Assembly: GCF_047238265.1 (NCBI RefSeq)
Contig: NZ_JBDFMM010000001.1
Location: 5,778,634 to 5,842,633 of the forward strand
Length of the DNA stretch: 64,000 bases
Direction of reading: 5' to 3'
Source of the DNA: Paenibacillus_F sp047238265
GTDB taxonomy: Bacteria > Bacillota > Bacilli > Paenibacillales > NBRC-103111
Part shown: positions 41,469 through 49,690 of the stretch, one piece after another
How positions within the stretch are numbered: position 1 is the first letter of the stretch
Layout of the letters: each line of letters opens with the position of its first letter
Program-made: the position numbers and the translations under genes
The notes under the pieces: generated by a model
The model's database searches: none
What the model was told of the DNA's origin: nothing
What the model saw: only the letters and a program-made list of their open reading frames with translations

Positions 41469-42083
41469 ATGAAACCATTCGGCTTTTCCCCGAAACCGGT
41501 TGCCGGACAGCCCGCTTCTATTAAACTTTCTCATACGGACAGCAGCACGCCTGCCGCCCTTTCCGCTTACTTTTCCGAGATTCTAAAAAAGCTGCCCTCC
41601 TATCAACCTATTGTGATCGTTTGTGTCGGTACGGACCGTTCCACAGGCGATTCATTAGGCCCCCTGGTTGGCAGCAATTTAAAGAGACGAAGCAGCGCTT
41701 CCTATTCCTTGTACGGAACATTGGATGAGCCGGTACACGCCATGAATTTGTCCGATACGATTACGGCTATAGAGGCGGCCCACCGCCATCCCTTTATCGT
41801 GGCGATCGACGCTTGTCTCGGTCAGGTATCCAGCGTCGGTTCTATTCAAGTCGGGCATGGACCGCTTAAACCGGGAGCAGGCGTAAATAAAGAACTTCCG
41901 TCGGTCGGCGATATTCATGTTACCGGGATTGTTAACGTCGGCGGGTTTATGGAGTATTTCGTGCTTCAAAACACTCGCCTCAACCTGGTCATGAATATGG
42001 CCGACGTTATCGCCGGCTCCCTTCATCACGCCCTCTACTCCGTCCGGCAGTCTTCCCCTACTTCTGCGCTAACGTCAGACTGA
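41469..42083 (+). CDS. yyaC: Sporulation protein YyaC (DUF1256, germination-protease-like fold)
   Basis: 204 aa. Pattern IVIVCVGTDRSTGDSLGPLV, LYGTLDEPVHAMNLSDTITA, FIVAIDACLGQVSSVGSIQV, DIHVTGIVNVGGFMEYFVLQ is DUF1256. Distantly related to the spore protease GPR fold; expressed in the forespore in B. subtilis under sigma F. Its presence supports an endospore-former. Its 3' end overlaps the convergent DUF4446 gene by 26 bp. Confidence 0.93.
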   Translation: MKPFGFSPKPVAGQPASIKLSHTDSSTPAALSAYFSEILKKLPSYQPIVIVCVGTDRSTGDSLGPLVGSNLKRRSSASYSLYGTLDEPVHAMNLSDTITAIEAAHRHPFIVAIDACLGQVSSVGSIQVGHGPLKPGAGVNKELPSVGDIHVTGIVNVGGFMEYFVLQNTRLNLVMNMADVIAGSLHHALYSVRQSSPTSALTSD

Positions 42084-42552
42084 TCGCTTCCTTCTCCTCG
42101 GGAGAAAGCGAGTACGGGGAACCGCCCTTTTCAACCGGTTTGGCATAGATGTATGTATCTTCCCTGCTGTGAATGCCGGTGATAAGTATCCCGTCTTCAT
42201 ATTCGTCCAGAATAGCTACCGTGAAGCTCATCTGGCTTCCCGTGTCCGAGAAGGCGTTGTAGCGGTGAATGCCGACTTTGGACTTCATACGCTTCATCGA
42301 TTGGCTGATCCGGTTCAGCCGGTCCGCCATATCTCCCTGCAGGATGATCTGGTCCTCAATCTGCTGCTGCATGTGAACAAGCAGTTGTTCAATGTTAACC
42401 TCTCCGGCTCCGTTCATGACTTTCTTATATTGTTTGCGAAGCTTGCCCAGTTTAATCCACAACGCAAGCATTCCGATTAACAGCAACAAGACAAGCAAAC
42501 AAAGAACCGATAAAATCGGTTCAACCGGCAGCCCGATGTTGTTCTCACCCAT
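42058..42552 (-). CDS. DUF4446 family membrane protein
   Basis: 164 aa. One N-terminal membrane helix (PILSVLCLLVLLLLIGMLAL), then a coiled-coil-like stretch (KLRKQYKKVMNGAGEVNIEQ) and an AQISGMSF-like C-terminal block (IHRYNAFSDTGSQMSFTVAI, LDEYEDGILITGIHSREDTY, PVEKGGSPYSLSPEEKEAI) diagnostic of DUF4446. Conserved next to spo0J/soj in Firmicutes; function unknown. Overlaps yyaC tail-to-tail. Confidence 0.87.
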   Translation of the reverse strand: MGENNIGLPVEPILSVLCLLVLLLLIGMLALWIKLGKLRKQYKKVMNGAGEVNIEQLLVHMQQQIEDQIILQGDMADRLNRISQSMKRMKSKVGIHRYNAFSDTGSQMSFTVAILDEYEDGILITGIHSREDTYIYAKPVEKGGSPYSLSPEEKEAISLTLAQK

Positions 42553-42618
42553 GTCCTTCTTCCCCTCTGCTATCTTGTCTCGCTGTTTTTTGTTCCTTCC
42601 AGTCGGCTGCGTTCCTGC

Positions 42619-43782
42619 TTATAAAATAACGGAGTCCGCTATTTCTTTGACCGCTTCAATTAAAGTATCCACTTCTTCATCTGTCGTAAAATAGCTGACG
42701 CTTGCCCGAACGGCGCCGGTTTTTGCCGTGCCTGCGGTTTCATGCGCAAGCGGCGTGCAGTGATAGCCGGCTCTGACCGCGATCCCGTAATGCTGATCCA
42801 GGATGAATGCGATCTCAGACGCGTCCATGTGCTCCAGGACGAAGGACACGATACCCGTCCGTTCTTCGCCTATTCCCGGACCGAGAAGCCGAAGATCCGG
42901 CACATCCCGGAGAGCTTCCATGATCCGCTGAGTCTGCCGCCACTCCTTCGCGTGAATGTTCTCCACGCCCGTCTGCAGGACAAACTTCAAACCTTCGCTT
43001 AACCCGGCTAATCCCGGGGTATTCGGCGTGCCCGCTTCATACCTGTCCGGTCTTACTCCAGGCTGATCGACCGCCTCCGATTGGCTGCCTGTTCCGCCGT
43101 GCATGAGAGGCTCCAGATCAAGCCGGGGATGGATATACAGCCCTCCCGTCCCCTGAGGCCCCAAGAGGCCTTTGTGGCCCGGGAATGCCAGCATATCGAT
43201 TCCCATCTGCTCCACGTGAATAGGAAGGATTCCGGCCGTCTGAGCGGCATCTACGAGCAGGGTTATCCCCTTTTCTCTGCAAAGCTGTCCGATCTCCGTG
43301 ACGGGCAGGATGCTTCCGAGCAGGTTGGAGCTGTGATTGATCACGACAAGCGAAGTGTGTTTTTGAATATTTTCTTTTAAGGTGTCTATGTTTATTCGTC
43401 CGGCTTCATCGGTTTCCAGGTACGTGACCTGTACATTTTTGATGCGTCTCAAATATTCCAGAGGTCTTCGAACGGAGTTATGCTCGACTGCCGTACAGAT
43501 AACATGCTCTCCCTCTTTCACATGACCTTTGATGGCCAAATTGAGAGCTTGCGTTGTGTTGGAGCCGAATGCGAGATCGTTGGGGTTCTTAATACCAAAA
43601 AGCTTCGCGGCATGTTTGCGTGCTTCGAACACAAACCGGCTTGCCTGTACAGCCATGCTATGACTGCCCCTGCCGGGATTAGCCCCACACTCATTCATGC
43701 AGCGCAGTACAGCCTCTCCGACCTGCGGCGGTTTTGGCCACGAGGAAGCGGCATTATCGAAATACAATAGCGGCTTCGTCAC
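42619..43782 (-). CDS. Cysteine desulfurase-like class V aminotransferase (EF2568 family)
   Basis: 387 aa PLP enzyme. N-terminus YFDNAASSWPKPPQVGEAVL, cofactor-binding AFGSNTTQALNLAIKG, TAVEHNSVRRPLEYL, aspartate in LLVDAAQTAGI, PLP-lysine in AFPGHKGLLGPQG (about residue 200), and the catalytic-cysteine loop RAGYHCTPLAHE. Start RBS GGGAGGG. The DNAASSWPKPP start and the HCTPLAHE loop fit the EF2568 cysteine-desulfurase family rather than NifS/IscS. It would release sulfur (or selenium) from cysteine (selenocysteine). The DUF3343 carrier-like gene lies nearby on the same strand. Confidence 0.85.
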   Translation of the reverse strand: MTKPLLYFDNAASSWPKPPQVGEAVLRCMNECGANPGRGSHSMAVQASRFVFEARKHAAKLFGIKNPNDLAFGSNTTQALNLAIKGHVKEGEHVICTAVEHNSVRRPLEYLRRIKNVQVTYLETDEAGRINIDTLKENIQKHTSLVVINHSSNLLGSILPVTEIGQLCREKGITLLVDAAQTAGILPIHVEQMGIDMLAFPGHKGLLGPQGTGGLYIHPRLDLEPLMHGGTGSQSEAVDQPGVRPDRYEAGTPNTPGLAGLSEGLKFVLQTGVENIHAKEWRQTQRIMEALRDVPDLRLLGPGIGEERTGIVSFVLEHMDASEIAFILDQHYGIAVRAGYHCTPLAHETAGTAKTGAVRASVSYFTTDEEVDTLIEAVKEIADSVIL

Positions 43783-43803
43783 TGCCGGTCCCTCCTCACA
43801 AAG

Positions 43804-43860
43804 ATAGCATACCTTCTCTCACTTTCTTTACAGACAGAAAGCCAAAGATTTGTATGCTAT
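43804..43860 (-). terminator. Candidate terminator of the soj-spo0J unit
   Basis: ATAGCATAC at 43804-43812 and GTATGCTAT at 43852-43860 form an outer stem around an inner CTTTC/GAAAG hairpin; CTTTG follows on the minus strand. The long loop makes this uncertain. Confidence 0.4.
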
Positions 43861-43882
43861 GTATGGTGTAGTTAGATAACTA

Positions 43883-44743
43883 TCAGGAAATTTGCCCTTG
43901 AAGCATTTCCAGCAATCTGTCCAAATCATCTTTGGAGTAATACATGAGTTCGATCCGTCCTTTATAATTTTGGTGCTTGATCCGGACCGTCGTACGATAA
44001 TGATCCTGAAGCTGCTCTTCCGCCTGATGGAGATAAGGATCTTTCTTCTTATCTTTCACTTTCGGCTTTTCCTTATCTTCGGAAGCGAGCTCTTCACGCC
44101 GCTTAATTTCTTCCTCTAACTGGCGAACGCTCCATTGACCGTTAATACATGCATCCGTCAGCTCTTTCTTCACCTTGTCGTCTTTGACCCCAACAATCGC
44201 TCGTGCATGTCCCATGGAAAGTGTTCCACGTGAAACATATTGTTTAATGGACTCAGGCAGATGAAGAAGACGAAGGAAATTGGCGATATGAGACCGGCTC
44301 TTGCCTACTTTTACAGATAACTCTTCTTGCGTTAATGAGAACTGATCAATGATGGCTTGATAAGCGATCGCAATCTCCATCGCATTCAAATCTTCACGCT
44401 GAACGTTCTCGATTAAAGCGATTTCCATGACCTGCTGGTCGGAGAGCTTTTTCACAACAGCCGGAATGGTCGCTAGACCGCTTGCCTGAGAAGCCCGGAA
44501 CCTTCTTTCTCCGGCAATAATCTCATAGCCTTTTAAAACCGTGCGGACAATGATGGGCTGAATAACACCATGTTCCTTAATGGAAGAAGCCAGCTCTTGA
44601 ATACCGTCTTCGTTAAAATGTTTACGAGGCTGGTATGGATTCGCGCGCAGCTGATTCAAAGGAATTTCAATGACCTTGTCCTCTTCCCCGATCTCCAGCT
44701 CCGGAATAAGCGCTCCTAGACCTTTACCTAGTCGTTTGCTCAA
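43883..44743 (-). CDS. spo0J: Chromosome partitioning protein Spo0J (ParB)
   Basis: 286 aa CTP-dependent DNA clamp. N-terminal RLGKGLGALIPELEIGEEDK, ParB/Srx domain with IPLNQLRANPYQPRKHF, the GERRFRA motif (CTP-binding box II), IALIENVQREDLN, then the HTH (LTQEELSVKVGKSRSHIANF) that reads parS, and a C-terminal dimerisation domain. Loads SMC at the origin and regulates Soj. Overlaps soj by about 20 bp. A parS site lies within it at 44222-44237, as in B. subtilis. Confidence 0.97.
   Translation of the reverse strand: MSKRLGKGLGALIPELEIGEEDKVIEIPLNQLRANPYQPRKHFNEDGIQELASSIKEHGVIQPIIVRTVLKGYEIIAGERRFRASQASGLATIPAVVKKLSDQQVMEIALIENVQREDLNAMEIAIAYQAIIDQFSLTQEELSVKVGKSRSHIANFLRLLHLPESIKQYVSRGTLSMGHARAIVGVKDDKVKKELTDACINGQWSVRQLEEEIKRREELASEDKEKPKVKDKKKDPYLHQAEEQLQDHYRTTVRIKHQNYKGRIELMYYSKDDLDRLLEMLQGQIS
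44222..44237. other. parS site within spo0J
   Basis: TGTTCCACGTGAAACA is one base from the fully symmetric TGTTTCACGTGAAACA and identical to the version found in the B. subtilis spo0J gene. Binding site of Spo0J. Confidence 0.95.
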
Positions 44744-45497
44744 GACTAATCACTTCCTTTGCAAGCTCTAAGTATACTTCCGCACCTTTAGACCGCGGGT
44801 CGTAAGTAATAATCGATTGCCCGTGACTCGGTGCTTCGCTGAGCCGGACATTACGCGGTATAATCGTTTGATACACTTTTTGCTGAAAATACTTCTTCAC
44901 TTCTTCAATGACTTGAATGCCTAAGTTTGTACGGGCGTCAAACATCGTAAGGAGAACGCCTTCAATTTGCAGCGATGTGTTTAAATGCTTCTGCACGAGT
45001 CTGACCGTATTCAACAGTTGGCTTAAACCTTCCAGCGCGTAATACTCACACTGGATCGGAATGATCACGGAGTCGGAGGCCGTCAGTGAGTTAATGGTCA
45101 AAATCCCTAACGACGGAGGACAATCAATGAGGATATAATCGTACATATGCTCGACAAGCTGAAGCGATTTTTTCAACCGGACTTCGCGCGATATCGTTGG
45201 CACCAATTCAATTTCAGCGCCCGCCAATTGGATAGTAGCCGGAATGATGTTTAAATTTGGAATTTTAGTGGAAACTGTAGCGTCTTTCGGGTGAATATCG
45301 TTAATCAGGACGTCATAAATACAGTATTCTACATCTGCTTTATTTACCCCAATCCCACTCGTCGTATTGCCTTGAGGGTCGATGTCCACCAGCAGTACCT
45401 TTTTACCGAGCGAAGCCAAACAAGCACCCAGATTGACGGATGTCGTTGTCTTCCCCACGCCGCCTTTTTGATTCGTTATCGCGATTGTCTTGGACAA
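44724..45497 (-). CDS. soj: Chromosome partitioning ATPase Soj (ParA)
   Basis: 257 aa, MinD/ParA Walker ATPase. Deviant Walker A KGGVGKTTTS, DIDPQGNTTSGIGV (switch I), ILIDCPPSLGILTINSLTAS (Walker B), EIELVPTISREVRLKKSLQL, RNVRLSEAPSHGQSI. The TTG at 45497 is preferred (GGGGTG 6 nt upstream, and it gives the family start MSKTIAITNQKGG); ATG 45506 would be only 1 nt from that motif. Controls DnaA activity and origin segregation with Spo0J. Confidence 0.96.
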   Translation of the reverse strand: MSKTIAITNQKGGVGKTTTSVNLGACLASLGKKVLLVDIDPQGNTTSGIGVNKADVEYCIYDVLINDIHPKDATVSTKIPNLNIIPATIQLAGAEIELVPTISREVRLKKSLQLVEHMYDYILIDCPPSLGILTINSLTASDSVIIPIQCEYYALEGLSQLLNTVRLVQKHLNTSLQIEGVLLTMFDARTNLGIQVIEEVKKYFQQKVYQTIIPRNVRLSEAPSHGQSIITYDPRSKGAEVYLELAKEVISLEQTTR

Positions 45498-45696
45498 TTC
45501 ATTCACCCCGCTACCTTAAAACCTCTCATTAAAAACTTAACAAAGAGAATACTACTATATTACCATAATCAAGAGACCGAAACTAATAAAAATGCAGGTT
45601 CCGACAACAAAAGGAATAAATTCGGCTGTTTCCTCGGCAATCGTTTTCAAATCGGGGTCTAAGGATCGGTAATAACCGGAATGAGCTGCTCTTCTC

Positions 45697-45873
45697 CTAC
45701 AGAAGAACTCCTAAATAACGAACAAACCTATGACGTATCTTGGGCCCAAAAAGTTTGCACTTTATCCCGTAATTTTCAACTAAATTTACATAGCGCTGCT
45801 GAGCAGCTGATAGGAAGCGATTTTTCCAATTCATTAACCCGGCCAAACTCACTTCTACATTACGAAACTCCAT
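45697..45873 (-). CDS. Small 58-codon ORF between noc and soj with structured leader
   Basis: Starts at ATG 45873, 8 nt after a perfect AGGAGG. The product is basic and soluble (MEFRNVEVSLAGLMNWKNRF, SAAQQRYVNLVENYGIKCKL, GPKIRHRFVRYLGVLL); no family recognised. Its Shine-Dalgarno is exactly complementary to a 10-base element 43 nt upstream (see 45879-45941). It lies in the otherwise gene-free stretch 45498-45958 and could be a real small protein or a leader ORF that tunes soj-spo0J. Coding evidence is only the ribosome-binding site and open frame. Confidence 0.4.
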   Translation of the reverse strand: MEFRNVEVSLAGLMNWKNRFLSAAQQRYVNLVENYGIKCKLFGPKIRHRFVRYLGVLL

Positions 45874-45878
45874 TAAAA

Positions 45879-45941
45879 AATCCTCCTGCCCCAAATTCAG
45901 TTCCCTTTACGGAAATACTGTCTTTGTTGTACAGGAGGATT
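45879..45941 (-). promoter_or_regulatory. Anti-Shine-Dalgarno hairpin in front of the 58-codon ORF
   Basis: On the minus strand AATCCTCCTG (45932-45941) precedes CAGGAGGATT (45879-45888) by 43 nt. The two are perfect 10-bp complements and the second contains the Shine-Dalgarno of the ORF at 45873. In the mRNA this would hide the ribosome-binding site. No named riboswitch was recognised. Confidence 0.5.
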
Positions 45942-45958
45942 ATGCTTTAATCCTTCGA

Positions 45959-46786
45959 TTATTTGGCCGCATGCTGCTTAGGAATTTTAATAATGATTTC
46001 GTAGTGATCTTCGTGGTCTTGCTCGGCCGTATTAATATTAAGACCCGAACTGGCCACCATTTCAACAGACTGTCTGATGGTATTCAGCGCAAGACGTACA
46101 TCTTTTGAAAAAGAAACCCGTTTGCTTTTTTTGATCTGGGTAGCTTCTTTCAAAAATTGAATGCGTGTTTCCGTCTGCTTCACGTTAAGCTCTTTGGCGA
46201 TGACCTCTTCGAGAATTTTAACTTGAAGTTCTTCTTGGTCCAAAGAGAGTAAGGCACGTGCATGCCTCTCCGTAATCTTCCGCTCAATAAGCGCCATTTT
46301 GACCGGTTCGCTCAAATTCAACAAACGAATTTTGTTGGCGATAGTGGATTGGCTTTTGCCCAGTCGCTGTGCAAGACTTTCTTGTGTAAGATCATGCATT
46401 TCGATAAGCTGCTGATAAGCGGCCGCTTCTTCGATCGCCGTCAAACCTTCACGCTGCAGATTTTCGATTAATGCAATGGAAGCCGCTTGAGAATCGTTAA
46501 ATTCCCGCACGATGGCAGGAATGGTTTCCAGCCCAAGCTTTTTAACCGCTCTTAATCGGCGTTCCCCCGCAATTAACTCAAACGTATTATTACGTACCCT
46601 TACAACGATAGGCTGAATAACGCCATGTGTACGAATGGTTTGGCAAAGTTCATCAATGCGATCATCATCAAAAATCGTTCTTGGTTGGTACGGACTCGGA
46701 TTGATGTTTTGTACGGGAATGTTTTTAACTTCATCCATATTATTTCGCTCCGTAAAACCAAAAAGTTTTGACAGCTGCTCTTTCAT
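45959..46786 (-). CDS. noc: Nucleoid occlusion protein Noc
   Basis: 275 aa ParB paralogue. N-terminal amphipathic membrane-targeting sequence (MKEQLSKLFGFTERNN), ParB/Srx domain IPVQNINPSPYQPRTIFDDD, GERRLRAVKKLGLETIPAIV, HTH LTQESLAQRLGKSQSTIANK, RKITERHARALLSLDQEE, then a C-terminal dimerisation domain. The start at 46786 gives the amphipathic tip; the upstream ATG at 46804 adds MGGIIF and is less likely. Prevents division over the chromosome; its NBS sequences lie elsewhere (one candidate at 24941). Confidence 0.95.
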   Translation of the reverse strand: MKEQLSKLFGFTERNNMDEVKNIPVQNINPSPYQPRTIFDDDRIDELCQTIRTHGVIQPIVVRVRNNTFELIAGERRLRAVKKLGLETIPAIVREFNDSQAASIALIENLQREGLTAIEEAAAYQQLIEMHDLTQESLAQRLGKSQSTIANKIRLLNLSEPVKMALIERKITERHARALLSLDQEELQVKILEEVIAKELNVKQTETRIQFLKEATQIKKSKRVSFSKDVRLALNTIRQSVEMVASSGLNINTAEQDHEDHYEIIIKIPKQHAAK

Positions 46787-47023
46787 GAATATAATACCAC
46801 CCAACTCTTCCCCGATATTTTACAGGAAGGAGAAAGCATTGCCTCGGCATTCTACCAACCCGTTTATCTGAAACCAAAGAATTAAAGAAGGGTCGCAGAC
46901 TCCCCTATTACGACAAGTGTATCCATAGTTCTTTATTGGTAAAATCCTCTATATAAGTTATTCGTCAGCAGCTCATCTTTTCCTGCCAATAAAGGCAACA
47001 AATCATGAAATTCCTGGTAATGA

Positions 47024-47039
47024 TGTTCCACGTGAAACA
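47024..47039. other. parS site between rsmG and noc
   Basis: TGTTCCACGTGAAACA, identical to the copy in spo0J 2.8 kb away. It lies directly after the rsmG stop and upstream of noc. Confidence 0.95.
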
Positions 47040-47041
47040 TC

Positions 47042-47770
47042 CTATTTCACTAAAGGCTGCTTTAAAGGTAATCCGGCTTTACGAGGATATTTACCGGGTG
47101 TAGGTGCTATCTTGTTGATCTGGATAAAATGCCGTACGGACTTCTCGACTGGTAATTCCAAACGATCTACCTGCTTAAGCTGGCCTTTGAGCAAGCCTAT
47201 ACTAAAGGCCGCCTCTTTCATTTCTTCTTCTGCATCCGCGGCCTTCATCGCGACAAACAGTCCGCCTACCTTTACAAAAGGCAGGCAAAATTCATTCAGC
47301 ACGCTCAGCCTTGCAACCGCACGTGCTGTAACCAGGTCATACCGGTCACGGTGCTGCGGAAGCCGTGCTGCATCTTCCGCGCGGGCATGGACACAGGTTA
47401 CATCTTCTAACCCCAGCTCTTTTACAAGCTCATTCAGAAAAACGATCCGTTTATTCAAAGAATCCACAATCGTAACCTTTAGATGCGGAAAAGCGATTTT
47501 CAGAGGGATGCTGGGAAAACCGGCTCCAGAGCCGATATCCGCCAGCGTCTCTACTTTTGACATATCCACATAAAAGGCAAGCGAAAGCGAATCGTAGAAA
47601 TGTTTCAAATAAACCTGGTTGCGTTCTGTAATCGCGGTTAGGTTGATTTTTTCGTTCCACTCCACAAGCAACCGGTAGTAGGTCTCGAACTGTTGAAGCT
47701 GTTCCTCGGTGAAAGATAGCTGATGAGGCTGCAAATGACTAACAAACTGATCTTGTATTAAATCGGCCAT
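47042..47770 (-). CDS. rsmG: 16S rRNA (guanine527-N7)-methyltransferase RsmG (GidB)
   Basis: 242 aa. Pattern FETYYRLLVEWNEKINLTAI, SAM-binding motif LADIGSGAGFPSIPLKIAFP, VTIVDSLNKRIVFLNELVKE, DLVTARAVARLSVLNEF. Methylates G527 in the 530 loop of 16S rRNA; loss gives low-level streptomycin resistance in other bacteria. 8 bp after mnmG, so co-transcribed. Confidence 0.97.
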   Translation of the reverse strand: MADLIQDQFVSHLQPHQLSFTEEQLQQFETYYRLLVEWNEKINLTAITERNQVYLKHFYDSLSLAFYVDMSKVETLADIGSGAGFPSIPLKIAFPHLKVTIVDSLNKRIVFLNELVKELGLEDVTCVHARAEDAARLPQHRDRYDLVTARAVARLSVLNEFCLPFVKVGGLFVAMKAADAEEEMKEAAFSIGLLKGQLKQVDRLELPVEKSVRHFIQINKIAPTPGKYPRKAGLPLKQPLVK

Positions 47771-47778
47771 AAGTTCCT

Positions 47779-49668
47779 CTATCCCCTTGCAGCGATAACT
47801 TGATTATAGTGTTCCAGGTACACAAGCAGGATAGAGATGTCTGCCGGCGTTACTCCGGAGATTCGGCTCGCCTGTCCGATCGATATGGGACGAATTTTTG
47901 CAAGCTTCTGCTTCGCTTCCGTTGCAATTCCGTGAATATCTTCATAGATGATATCGTCCGGAATCTTTTTCTTTTCCATCTTTTTAAGCCGTTCTACCTG
48001 GGCCAGCTGTTTTTCGATATAGCCCGCATATTTCACTTGAATTTCAGCCTGCTCTTTTACCTCATCGGAAAGCTCTTCCGGCAGAGGGATCATTCCCTCA
48101 ATATGAGAGTAATTGATCTCCGGACGTTTCAGAAGGGTAAGAAGATCCACGGCGTTATTCAGCAGAACCGTACCCGCCTCTTCCAGAATAGCTTGAACAT
48201 GAGGTTCGGGGCGGACCTTTGTCGTTTTAAGACGCTGCAGTTCCTGTTCGATCTGTTCCTTTTTCGCCAGAAAACGCTGGTAACGCTCTTCCGGAATGAG
48301 TCCGATTTTGTGACCGATCGGAGTAAGCCGGAGATCGGCATTATCGTGGCGAAGCAGCAGACGATATTCCGCACGCGAAGTGAGCAAGCGGTAAGGTTCC
48401 GGCGTCCCCTTCGTTACCAGGTCATCAATCAATACGCCGATGTAGCCTTCGGAACGGTCGAGAATGACAGGGTCCTTCCCCTGTACCTTGCAGGCGGCAT
48501 TAATACCGGCCATAATTCCTTGACCGGCCGCTTCCTCGTATCCCGATGTGCCGTTGATCTGGCCAGCCGTAAACAACCCGTCAACCAGCTTCGTTTCAAG
48601 GGTCGGTTTCAACTGCGTCGGAACAACCGCATCGTACTCGATTGCGTAACCGGTACGCATCATTTCAACCTTTTCCAGGCCCGTTATCGAACGCAGAATT
48701 TTAAGCTGAACATCTTCCGGCATGCTTGTCGACAGTCCTTGCACATAATACTCGGACGTATTGCGTCCTTCCGGCTCAAGGAAAATCTGATGCTTCGGCT
48801 TATCGGCAAAACGTACGATTTTATCCTCGATAGACGGACAGTAACGGGGTCCCGTTCCTTCGATGGCTCCCGAAAACATCGGTGCACGATGCAAATTGTC
48901 ATTAATAATCTCATGAGTATTCTCAGTCGTATAAGTCAGCCAGCAAGGAAGTTGGTCCTGTGTCCCCTCTTTCGTTTCGTAAGAGAAAAATCTTGGATTT
49001 TCGTCTCCCGGCTGAATTTCCGTTTTGGAAAAATCAATGGAATCTTTGTGCACACGCGGCGGTGTTCCCGTTTTGAAACGGACGAGCTCCAGTCCCAAAT
49101 CACGCAGAGATTGAGATAGCCGGACGGAAGGCTGCTGGTTATTCGGGCCGCTTTCATACATCAGCTCTCCCATAATGACTTTCCCGCGCAGATAAGTACC
49201 CGTCGTCAGAACGACAGCTTTGCCATGATATTCGGCCCCGGTCTTCGTTACTACGCCTTTGCAGACACCATCTTCCACAATCAGCTCTTCCACCATCCCC
49301 TGACGTAACGTCAGGTTTGAAGTGCTTTCAATGGTTTCTTTCATCATATGCTGATACAGAAATTTATCCGCTTGCGCACGCAGGGCATGAACGGCCGGTC
49401 CTTTTCCTGTGTTCAACATCCGCATTTGAATGTACGTTTTGTCGATATTGCGTCCCATTTCTCCGCCAAGCGCGTCGATTTCACGCACAACATGCCCTTT
49501 TGCAGGTCCTCCGATAGAGGGATTGCAAGGCATAAAAGCAACCATATCCAGGTTGATTGTCAGCAGAAGCGTTTCGCAGCCCATCCTGGCTGCGGCCAGC
49601 GCCGACTCGACGCCGGCATGGCCCGCTCCGATGACGATAACTTCGTAGTTTCCGGCTGTGTAGCCCAT
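47779..49668 (-). CDS. mnmG: tRNA uridine-5-carboxymethylaminomethyl modification enzyme MnmG (GidA)
   Basis: 629 aa FAD protein that with MnmE makes cmnm5U34 in tRNAs. Rossmann motif VIVIGAGHAGVESALAAARM, CNPSIGGPAKGHVVREIDAL with the cysteine, LTTGTYLRGKVI, GYEEAAGQGIMAGINAA, and the C-terminal helical MnmE-binding region (ISGVTPADISILLVYLEHY). 22 bp after mnmE. Full length. Confidence 0.98.
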   Translation of the reverse strand: MGYTAGNYEVIVIGAGHAGVESALAAARMGCETLLLTINLDMVAFMPCNPSIGGPAKGHVVREIDALGGEMGRNIDKTYIQMRMLNTGKGPAVHALRAQADKFLYQHMMKETIESTSNLTLRQGMVEELIVEDGVCKGVVTKTGAEYHGKAVVLTTGTYLRGKVIMGELMYESGPNNQQPSVRLSQSLRDLGLELVRFKTGTPPRVHKDSIDFSKTEIQPGDENPRFFSYETKEGTQDQLPCWLTYTTENTHEIINDNLHRAPMFSGAIEGTGPRYCPSIEDKIVRFADKPKHQIFLEPEGRNTSEYYVQGLSTSMPEDVQLKILRSITGLEKVEMMRTGYAIEYDAVVPTQLKPTLETKLVDGLFTAGQINGTSGYEEAAGQGIMAGINAACKVQGKDPVILDRSEGYIGVLIDDLVTKGTPEPYRLLTSRAEYRLLLRHDNADLRLTPIGHKIGLIPEERYQRFLAKKEQIEQELQRLKTTKVRPEPHVQAILEEAGTVLLNNAVDLLTLLKRPEINYSHIEGMIPLPEELSDEVKEQAEIQVKYAGYIEKQLAQVERLKKMEKKKIPDDIIYEDIHGIATEAKQKLAKIRPISIGQASRISGVTPADISILLVYLEHYNQVIAARG

Positions 49669-49690
49669 CCTTTCTACCTCCTATACCGTC

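Noticed and set aside
47800..49119. 439-codon open frame opposite mnmG
   Set aside because: Antisense shadow of a fully conserved gene.
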